Shown: piece after piece, positions 6,759 to 12,719 of the stretch
Layout of the letters: the number at the start of each line of letters is the position of its first letter
Position numbering within the stretch: position 1 is the stretch's first letter
NCBI GenBank assembly: GCA_022827165.1
Contig: JAJDTN010000405.1
Coordinates: 1-16,700 of the forward strand
Reading direction: 5' to 3'
Source of the DNA: Candidatus Latescibacterota bacterium
Lineage (GTDB): Bacteria > Latescibacterota > UBA2968 > UBA8231
Length of the DNA: 16,700 nucleotides
The notes under the pieces: model-generated
What the model saw: only the letters and a program-made list of their open reading frames with translations
What the model was told of the DNA's origin: nothing
The model's database searches: none
Position numbers and translations under genes: made by a program

Positions 6759-8204
6759 ATGCGCGCTGAAGGGACAGGCCGCCCCTTGGCGGCTCCCGCA
6801 GAGGTCCACGACTCGACCTCTCTGGCCGGTACCCGGCTCCCCGGACAGGGCTGCGCCGACACGTCGGCCCTTGCCACTGCTCTCGACGAGTCTCACCGCG
6901 ACCTCCTCGACGGGGAGTTCTGGCGCACGATCCCCGCCTACGCCGGTCTGGGTGCTGACGAGTTCCACGATCACCGGTTCCAGAGCCGGAACTGCGTCTC
7001 CAGCCTCCAGAAGCTGCGTCAGGTTCTGGGCGGCCTCGTCTCCGAGGCGTTCTACGCCGATGTCGAAGCGGGTCTGCGCAGATCGACGATGAGCCTGCGC
7101 ATCTCGCCGTACTTGATGTCTCTGGTCGACTGGTCGGCGCCTGACGTCGATCCGATCCGCATCCAGTTCCTGCCTCTCGGCTCGCGGCATGAGGCCGATC
7201 ACCCGGAGCTGGCCCTCGACTCCCTCAACGAACAGGCCGATTCACCCGTGCCCGGGCTCACGCACCGGTACCACGACCGGGCCCTGTTCCTGGCCCTGGA
7301 CACCTGTCCCGTGTACTGCCGCTTCTGCACCCGTTCCTACTCGGTGGGCCTCGACACCGCCGGCGTTGACAAGGTCCACTTCGGGGTCAGCCGCGAGCGC
7401 TGGGAGCAGGCCTTCGACTACATCCGCCGCACTCCCGCCATCGAGGACGTGGTCGTCAGCGGCGGCGACATGTACAACCTCAAGGCCGAGCAGGTCGAGT
7501 TGCTGGGCAGAACCCTCCTCGACATCGAGCACGTACGCAGGTTCCGCTACGCCACCAAGGGCCCGGCGGTGATGCCGCAAAAGCTGGTCACCGATCCCGA
7601 CTGGGTGCGCGCACTTGCCGAGGTCGGCGCCGAGGGCCGCCGCCGCCACAAGGAGGTGGCCCTGCACACGCACTTCAACCACCCCGCCGAGATCACCGCC
7701 TTCACCCGCCGCGCCATGGAAGGGCTGATGGCGCAGGGCATGGTCGTCCGCAACCAGACGGTGCTGCAGCGCGGGGTGAACGACGACGCCGACACCATGC
7801 AGCTCCTGGTCCGGCGCCTGGGCTATCTGAACATCCATCCCTACTACGTCTTTCTGCACGACATGGTCCGCGGCGTCGAAGAGTTGCGCACGAGTCTGCG
7901 GACCGCCATCGATATCGAGAAGCAGGTACGCGGCGTCACCGCGGGTTTCAACCTTCCCGCCTTCGTTCTCGACACCATGGGAGGCGGGGGCAAGCGCGAC
8001 GTCCACTCCTACGAGCGCTACGACCAGGAGACCGGCATCTCCGTCTTCACCAGTCCCGTGGTGAGGCCGGGGCAGCGGTTCCTGTTCTTCGACCCGCTGC
8101 ACAGCCTCGGGCCGAATGCGCGCGCGCTCTGGTCCGATCCCGACTCCAGGGCCGGCATGATCGCCGAGGCCCTGCAGGACCAGGCCGCAGGAGCCAGATC
8201 CTGA
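6759..8204 (+). CDS. kamA: KamA-family radical-SAM aminomutase (lysine 2,3-aminomutase-like)
   Basis: A 481-residue enzyme with the radical-SAM motif C183-xxx-C187-xx-C190 (CPVYCRFC) and PLP-lysine K412 in MGGGGK. D368 (FLHDMV) and D405 (VLDTMGGGGK) match, in position and in their 37-residue spacing, the two Asp residues that bind the substrate amino group in clostridial lysine 2,3-aminomutase (D293, D330, K337). Lysine to beta-lysine is therefore the leading hypothesis; glutamate aminomutases replace these Asp residues. The protein is about 65 residues longer than the clostridial enzyme, mainly at the N-terminus, and has a longer stretch between the CxxxCxxC motif and D368. The ATG at 6759 has no clear Shine-Dalgarno. 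No beta-lysine acetyltransferase, lysine-fermentation or EF-P gene is nearby. Confidence 0.88.
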   Translation: MRAEGTGRPLAAPAEVHDSTSLAGTRLPGQGCADTSALATALDESHRDLLDGEFWRTIPAYAGLGADEFHDHRFQSRNCVSSLQKLRQVLGGLVSEAFYADVEAGLRRSTMSLRISPYLMSLVDWSAPDVDPIRIQFLPLGSRHEADHPELALDSLNEQADSPVPGLTHRYHDRALFLALDTCPVYCRFCTRSYSVGLDTAGVDKVHFGVSRERWEQAFDYIRRTPAIEDVVVSGGDMYNLKAEQVELLGRTLLDIEHVRRFRYATKGPAVMPQKLVTDPDWVRALAEVGAEGRRRHKEVALHTHFNHPAEITAFTRRAMEGLMAQGMVVRNQTVLQRGVNDDADTMQLLVRRLGYLNIHPYYVFLHDMVRGVEELRTSLRTAIDIEKQVRGVTAGFNLPAFVLDTMGGGGKRDVHSYERYDQETGISVFTSPVVRPGQRFLFFDPLHSLGPNARALWSDPDSRAGMIAEALQDQAAGARS

Positions 8205-8207
8205 CGA

Positions 8208-8232
8208 TGGGAGCCTGCCAGGCAGGCTTCCA
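8208..8232 (+). terminator. Strong hairpin after kamA, without U-tract
   Basis: An 11-bp stem (8208-8218 with 8222-8232, one G-U pair) with a 3-base loop; its core AGCCTGCC-A-GGCAGGCT is a perfect palindrome. It starts three bases after the kamA stop codon. GGGTGGAG follows rather than a T-run. It could be a 3'-end protecting element, a weak terminator or a protein-binding palindrome ahead of rny. Confidence 0.5.
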
Positions 8233-8289
8233 GGGTGGAGAAGGGCCCCGCGAGGGCGCCTGCTCCCGGAAACGGAAGTGACGACAAAA

Positions 8290-9990
8290 ATGGACCCAAA
8301 GGCAGTCACTCTGCCCGCCGACCTGTGGCTGGCCGTCCTCTGCGGCCTCGGGTTGCTGCTGGTGGGCGTCGGCATCGGGTATTTCATCAGCCTCTATCTG
8401 CGGAGGCCCGATCAGAACCGTCTGGAGGAGGAAGCCGAGGCCAGGGCCGTGCGCCGCCTCGCCGAGCAGGAGCGCGCCCAGCGTCTGACATTTCTCGAGG
8501 AGAAGGACGGCTGGTACAAGCTGAAGGCCGATCAGGAGAACCAGTTGGAGACGGCCCTCGAAGAGCAGGGCCGCCGGGAGAAGGACCTGGCCACCCGGGA
8601 GCGGGAGATCGACACCCGGCGGCAGGAGGTGCGCAAGGAGTGGAGCCGCTTCAAGAACCAGGAGCGGCGCCTCAACTCGAGGGAGCGCAGCCTCCGGTCC
8701 AGCGAGGTGGAGATCGAGTCGCTGCAGCGGGAGTACCGGGAGAAACTGGAGCTCGCGGCCAATCTCACCGAGGACGAGGCCAAGGAGCAGCTCCTCGAGC
8801 ACCTGTCCGGCAAGGTGCGGGCCCGGGCGGCGGCCATGATTCGGGCCGAGAGAACGCGGGCCCGGGAGGAGGCGGACCGGGAGGCGCGCAAGATCGTCGC
8901 CCAGGCTATTCAGCGCTGCGCCGTGGAGGAAGCGGAGCAGGCGGCCACCTCCACACTGACGATCCCCAGTGAGAGCCTCAAGAGTCGGATCATCGGCAAG
9001 GAGGGCCGCAACGTGCGCGCCTTCGAGAACGCCACGGGCGTCAAGGTCGTGGTCGACGACACGCCCGACACGGTGTTGCTCTCCTCCTTCGATCCCCTTC
9101 GCCGCGAGGTGGCGGCGCGCTCGATGGAGCGCCTGGTTCGCGAGGGCGGGTTCACCCCCAACCGGATCGAGGAGGTGGTGGCCGAGGCCCGCCGCCTCGT
9201 CGACAAGGAGATGGAGGAAGCGGGTCACCGCGCCCTCGGCAAGATCGGGGCGAGCGACTATCACGCGGATCTGCCCGCTGCGGTGGGGCGGCTCAAGTTC
9301 CGCTCCAGCTACGGACAGAACCAGCTCCAGCACTGCCTGGAGGTGGGACAGCTTGCGGGGCTCATGGCCCAGGAGATCGGCCTCGACGCCGCTCTCGCCC
9401 GGAGGGCCGGACTGCTGCACGACATCGGCAAGACCGTGAGCCGGGAGATGGAGGGCTCGCACATCGAGCTCGGAGTGGAGATGGCGGAGCGTTTCGAAGA
9501 GCACCCGGTGGTACGCGAGGTCATCGCCGAGAGCCACGAGGATCACGAGCGCGTCGATCCGATCTGCTTCCTGGTGAAGGCCGCCGACGCCATCTCCTCG
9601 GTCCGCCCGGGAGGCCGCCGGGAGGACTTCGAGGGCTACGCGCGCCGGATCATGAAGCTGGAGGAGATCGCCACTTCCTTCGAGGGGGTGAAGGACGTCT
9701 ACGCCATCAACGCCGGACGCGAGATCCGCGTCATGGTGCGCGGCGAGCAGGTGAGCGACGACGACGCCGAAATCCTGGCCTTCCACATCGCCGAGCGCGT
9801 GAAGAACGAGCTGACCTTCGCCGGCGAGGTGAAGGTGATGGTCGTCCGCGAGACCCGCGCCGCCCGGAGCACCAGCCTGCGGCCCCGCGGACCACGAAGC
9901 GGCAACGCGAGGTCGAGGCGCCGGGCCCGCGATCCCTCCCCCCGCAACGGACGGCATGCTCGCAACGGACAGCCCCGGCCCGGCGGGTAG
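8290..9990 (+). CDS. rny: Ribonuclease Y (membrane-anchored KH-HD endoribonuclease)
   Basis: A 566-residue RNase Y that starts mRNA decay and processing at the inner membrane. It has an N-terminal membrane helix (about 12-37), a long Glu/Arg-rich coiled coil (about 44-205), a KH RNA-binding domain with GKEG at 236-239, and an HD hydrolase domain with H377-D378 in LLHDIGK. The core ends near VMVVRETRA as in other family members, but about 42 extra residues follow (525-566), rich in Arg, Ser, Gly and Pro. I chose ATG 8290 behind GGAAGTGA (8274-8281); a GTG at 8278 in frame would add four residues. Sixteen or so bases separate its stop from the ferredoxin gene. Confidence 0.95.
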   Translation: MDPKAVTLPADLWLAVLCGLGLLLVGVGIGYFISLYLRRPDQNRLEEEAEARAVRRLAEQERAQRLTFLEEKDGWYKLKADQENQLETALEEQGRREKDLATREREIDTRRQEVRKEWSRFKNQERRLNSRERSLRSSEVEIESLQREYREKLELAANLTEDEAKEQLLEHLSGKVRARAAAMIRAERTRAREEADREARKIVAQAIQRCAVEEAEQAATSTLTIPSESLKSRIIGKEGRNVRAFENATGVKVVVDDTPDTVLLSSFDPLRREVAARSMERLVREGGFTPNRIEEVVAEARRLVDKEMEEAGHRALGKIGASDYHADLPAAVGRLKFRSSYGQNQLQHCLEVGQLAGLMAQEIGLDAALARRAGLLHDIGKTVSREMEGSHIELGVEMAERFEEHPVVREVIAESHEDHERVDPICFLVKAADAISSVRPGGRREDFEGYARRIMKLEEIATSFEGVKDVYAINAGREIRVMVRGEQVSDDDAEILAFHIAERVKNELTFAGEVKVMVVRETRAARSTSLRPRGPRSGNARSRRRARDPSPRNGRHARNGQPRPGG

Positions 9991-10005
9991 AGCCCCGGGG
10001 TCTTC

Positions 10006-10446
10006 TTGGCGACGGTGAGAAAGAGGGGCTACGGACTCTTCGCCGGCCTTTGGCGGACGATCGGCCGCCTGGCCTCCAGACGGACTCCTGTGGCCGGACG
10101 CACGTCGGCCTGCGCCACGCCCCTCAGAGGGACTCCGCGCTTGCGCCAACGCTCCGACGGACGCCCCCGGTGCGTCGCCTGCGCCCTTTGCGCCGCCGCC
10201 TGCCCGTCGGACTGCATTCGCATCGAAGCCTCCGCGCCGCCCTGGGTGGAGGAGGCCGACGTGCCGGCCACCAGTGAACGCTGGCCCGCCGTCTTCGAGC
10301 TCGATCTGGGGCGCTGCCTGCTGTGCGGTCTGTGCGAATCGGCCTGCCCCGAGGAGGCCATCTCCCTCGACCCGCAGGGCCCCGAGCCGGTGGCCGCTGA
10401 GCGCGCGTCTCTTCGTCTGGGGCGCGATGCCCTCCTGCGGCGGTGA
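10006..10446 (+). CDS. NuoI-like 2x[4Fe-4S] ferredoxin
   Basis: A 146-residue ferredoxin-type electron carrier. Two complete motifs are visible: C56/C59/C62 with C66 (CVACALCAAACP) and C104/C107/C110 with C114 (CLLCGLCESACP). The CIRIEA and FELDLGRC segments, and a GLWRTIGRL start, follow the NuoI subunit of complex I, but no other nuo gene is present. There is no membrane anchor. The start is uncertain: TTG 10006 (GGGG five bases upstream) or GTG 10015. It overlaps ispC by four bases (GTGA), so the two are likely translated together. It may be a stand-alone ferredoxin derived from NuoI; donating electrons to the Fe-S enzymes IspG/IspH of the same pathway is an appealing inference, not shown by sequence. 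Confidence 0.85.
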   Translation: MATVRKRGYGLFAGLWRTIGRLASRRTPVAGRTSACATPLRGTPRLRQRSDGRPRCVACALCAAACPSDCIRIEASAPPWVEEADVPATSERWPAVFELDLGRCLLCGLCESACPEEAISLDPQGPEPVAAERASLRLGRDALLRR

Positions 10447-11624
10447 CACGGCTCGCCATCCTCGGCAGCACCGGCTCCATCGGGACGACGACCTTCGAGG
10501 TTCTCGAGGGTTTGCGCCGCCAGGACGGGGACGCGGAGTGGGAGGTCGTGGCCCTGGCGGCGGGGCGCCGCGTCGACGAGCTGATCCACCAGGCGAGGGA
10601 GTGGTCTCCCGGTCTCGTCTGCGTGGCCGCAAGCGCCGACGCCCGCAGGGCCAGGAAAGAGCTGCCCGGCGTTGAGGTCCTCTCCGGGGGACAGGGGCTG
10701 TGCGATCTGGTCGCCGACGGCCGGGTGGATGTCATCGTCAACGGGCTGGTGGGGGCCGTGGGGCTGCCGCCGACGGTGAGCGCCCTGAAGGCCGGCAAGA
10801 CCGTGGCAATGGCCAACAAGGAGCCCCTGGTCATGGCCGGGGGGGTGTTGCAGGAGGCCGCAAGGGAGGGAGGGGGAGAGCTCCTGCCCGTGGACAGCGA
10901 GCCCAGCGCCCTCTGGCAGTGCCTGCGGGGAGAGCGTGAGGAGGACGTCTCCCGGTTGATCCTGACCGCCTCGGGGGGAGCCTTCCGCGACCGCAGCCGG
11001 TCGGAGCTTGCCAAGGTGACCCCCGCCGAGGCCCTCCAGCACCCGACCTGGCGGATGGGGCCGAAGATCACCGTCGATTCCGCGACCCTGATGAACAAGG
11101 GTTTCGAGATCATCGAGGCCGCCTGGCTCTTCGGAGTGGACGTGAACCGCGTGGAGGTCGTGATTCACCGGGAGTCGATCGTTCACTCGCTGGTGGAGTT
11201 CACCGACGGCTCGATCCTGGCCCACCTCGGACGGACCGACATGAGCCTGCCGATCCAGTACGCCCTCACCCATCCGGTGCGCAAGCCGGGTCCCTTGCCG
11301 CGGCTCGATCTGGCCGAGGTGGGGGCCCTGCACTTCGAGGCCCCCGACCCGGAGCGAGTCCCGGGCCTGTCCCTGTGCCGCGATGCGGCGCGGGCCGGCG
11401 GCACCACCCCGGCGGCGCTGAACGCCGCCAACGAGGTCGCCGTCTCCGCCTTCCTCGAGGGACGGCTGGGCTTTCTGGAGATCCACGAGTTGAACCTGGC
11501 CGTCGTCGACAGCTGGGATCCAGGGCCGGCCACCGACCTCGAGACCGTCCTCGAAGCCGACCGCCAGGCGCGGACTCGGGCCGCGGAGCGCCTGAGTCCT
11601 GCCACCGCCGGGACTCGCCGCTGA
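10443..11624 (+). CDS. ispC: 1-deoxy-D-xylulose 5-phosphate reductoisomerase
   Basis: A 393-residue enzyme (also called Dxr) making 2-C-methylerythritol 4-phosphate with NADPH, the committed step of the MEP isoprenoid pathway. It shows the NADPH loop GSTGSIG (8-14), K126 in ANKEPLV, metal-binding D151-S152-E153, the SGG loop before FRD, H200 in QHPTW, and SATLMNKGFEIIEAAWLF with the Ser, Asn, Lys and Glu substrate ligands. Two usually conserved spots differ: VDSEPSALWQ where many enzymes have VDSEHNAIFQ, and HRES where HPQS is common; the catalytic residues themselves are kept. The start is GTG 10443, inside the ferredoxin stop (GTGA). No other MEP gene is in the window. Confidence 0.96.
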   Translation: MTRLAILGSTGSIGTTTFEVLEGLRRQDGDAEWEVVALAAGRRVDELIHQAREWSPGLVCVAASADARRARKELPGVEVLSGGQGLCDLVADGRVDVIVNGLVGAVGLPPTVSALKAGKTVAMANKEPLVMAGGVLQEAAREGGGELLPVDSEPSALWQCLRGEREEDVSRLILTASGGAFRDRSRSELAKVTPAEALQHPTWRMGPKITVDSATLMNKGFEIIEAAWLFGVDVNRVEVVIHRESIVHSLVEFTDGSILAHLGRTDMSLPIQYALTHPVRKPGPLPRLDLAEVGALHFEAPDPERVPGLSLCRDAARAGGTTPAALNAANEVAVSAFLEGRLGFLEIHELNLAVVDSWDPGPATDLETVLEADRQARTRAAERLSPATAGTRR

Positions 11625-11634
11625 GGGAGAGAGG

Positions 11635-11907
11635 ATGTCCGCAAAGAAGCCCAGGCCACCCGCCGAAGCACCCGCCCGGGACCCTGCCGCGCTCTACGAG
11701 GCATCCCACCGTGTGCTGCGCTTTCTCACCGGCGTGATGATCGTCGCTTTCCTCCTCATCGTGGTGCTCACCACGATCTCCACGGGCCCCTTCGTGCAGG
11801 TCACCGCCCGGGGGCTCTACTTCCTGATTCTCGCCGTCCCCGTCGCTTCCCTCGTCACCTGGATCCTGCGCCTGTGGGCCCAGAGGCGGGCCGCAGAACC
11901 CCGGTGA
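11635..11907 (+). CDS. Small two-helix membrane protein, unknown function
   Basis: A 90-residue protein with a Pro/Ala-rich basic N-terminus (1-24), hydrophobic helices at about 31-48 and 58-80, and a basic C-terminus (RLWAQRRAAEPR). The positive-inside rule puts both ends in the cytoplasm. GAGAGAGG lies just before the ATG, and the gene begins ten bases after ispC, so co-transcription is likely. I recognise no family motif or charged residue within the helices to suggest transport. Confidence 0.7.
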   Translation: MSAKKPRPPAEAPARDPAALYEASHRVLRFLTGVMIVAFLLIVVLTTISTGPFVQVTARGLYFLILAVPVASLVTWILRLWAQRRAAEPR

Positions 11908-11950
11908 GCCGCGCCGCCTGAGCCGTCCCGGGGCCTTTCCCCTCCGGTCG

Positions 11951-12391
11951 ATGGAAACCCTCACCGCCAAAGGGCACTTTCACGCCGCCCACCGGCAGCT
12001 CGACTACGACGGCAAGTGCGCCTACGTCCACGGCCATACCTGGCGGGGTTCCTTCGTCGTGCGGGCCGAGCGTTTCCCGCGTCTGGAGGGTATCGACATG
12101 TCCGTCGACTTCGGGGCCCTCAAGGAGATCTTCAGGAGTCTCGACCATCGCATGCTGGTCTCCCGCCGGGACGGGGTCTTTCTCGACAGCCGGCTCTTCG
12201 AGCCCGACGGGATCGTGCTGATTCCCGGCGCCAACCCGAGCGTCGAGAACGTCGCCCGGTACTGCATGGAGCGGGCGGTGGAAGCCTTGTCCAAGCTGTT
12301 CCCCGACCGGGGAATCGACTACGATTTGGAAGTCACCATCCAGGAGACGGACAACAATCTCTTTGCCTTGCGCCGGTCGGTGACCATCTGA
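11951..12391 (+). CDS. queD: 6-carboxy-/6-pyruvoyl-tetrahydropterin synthase family (QueD-like)
   Basis: A 146-residue member of the PTPS/QueD family, which converts 7,8-dihydroneopterin triphosphate to a 6-substituted tetrahydropterin; in bacteria this usually feeds queuosine synthesis. Zinc ligands H14, H27 and H29 sit in HFHAAH and VHGHTW. Catalytic Cys23 has the C-xxx-HGH spacing seen in QueD. A central LDHRML and the late QETDN segment supply the expected Asp/His and Glu. No queC, queE or queF is nearby, so biopterin-type or other pterin products cannot be excluded. The ATG has no clear Shine-Dalgarno; CGGGGCCTTTCCCC lies just upstream. Confidence 0.88.
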   Translation: METLTAKGHFHAAHRQLDYDGKCAYVHGHTWRGSFVVRAERFPRLEGIDMSVDFGALKEIFRSLDHRMLVSRRDGVFLDSRLFEPDGIVLIPGANPSVENVARYCMERAVEALSKLFPDRGIDYDLEVTIQETDNNLFALRRSVTI

Positions 12392-12394
12392 ACC

Positions 12395-12652
12395 ATGCCT
12401 CGCGAAGCGCTGATGACCGTGGCCGAGGTCTCCGATTACCTCGCGTGCTCCGTGTCGCTGGTGAGGAGGCTGGCCCGGCGATCGGAGATCCCCCACTACC
12501 GCCTGGGCCGGCTCATGCGTTTCCGGCGCACCGATGTCGATGCCTGGCTCCAAGCGCGCCACGAGGGCAGTACCTCCCACGGCGGCCGCAGGTCCGCCGC
12601 CCACCCCGACCAGTTGTTCTTGTTCGAAGGCGATTCCGGGAGCCGCGCATGA
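12395..12652 (+). CDS. Excisionase/BldC-type helix-turn-helix protein
   Basis: An 85-residue DNA-binding protein. Residues about 7-52 form the MerR-like winged HTH of the excisionase family: MTVAEVSDYLACSVSLVRRL as the helix-turn-helix, then IPHYRLGRLMRFRRTDVDAWL as wing and last helix. The tail (53-85) is polar and ends in hydrophobic DQLFLFEG. The start is ATG 12395, three bases after queD; ATG 12413 is an alternative that keeps the whole domain. No integrase or phage gene is near, so it is more likely a small chromosomal regulator or nucleoid factor than a true excisionase. It could control the fatty-acid genes that follow, but that is only positional. Confidence 0.85.
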   Translation: MPREALMTVAEVSDYLACSVSLVRRLARRSEIPHYRLGRLMRFRRTDVDAWLQARHEGSTSHGGRRSAAHPDQLFLFEGDSGSRA

Positions 12653-12690
12653 GCTTCCGCGGCGATCCGGAGACGGGTCCGGCTCCCCGG

Positions 12691-12719
12691 GCCGCCGCCG
12701 GGCCGAAGGGCGGCGGCGG
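12691..12719 (+). promoter_or_regulatory. GC-rich stem-loop touching the start codon of the fused beta-oxidation gene
   Basis: GCCGCCGCC (12691-12699) can pair with GGCGGCGGC (12709-12717), or, shifted, 12692-12700 with 12711-12719, directly before ATG 12720. The probable Shine-Dalgarno GAAGGG (12705-12710) is partly paired in the first register and lies in the loop in the second. This could govern translation start, though triplet-like GC repeats form such stems easily. Confidence 0.35.

Noticed and set aside
9993..10000. CCCCGGGG palindrome between rny and the ferredoxin gene
   Set aside because: Eight bases with no loop; expected by chance in such GC-rich sequence.
8047..10632. 861-codon minus-strand open frame over rny
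   Set aside because: Same GC effect; its translation is repetitive, with no family signature, while the + strand encodes intact RNase Y.
10443..11624. Altered SEPSALWQ and HRES motifs as a sign that IspC is inactive or has a new function
   Set aside because: The metal-binding Asp/Glu, catalytic His and substrate Ser/Asn/Lys/Glu are all present; the changed neighbours are within plausible family variation.
12395..12652. Excisionase-like gene as evidence for a prophage or integrative element
   Set aside because: No integrase, attachment-site repeats, composition change or phage gene nearby; this HTH family is also common in chromosomal regulators.
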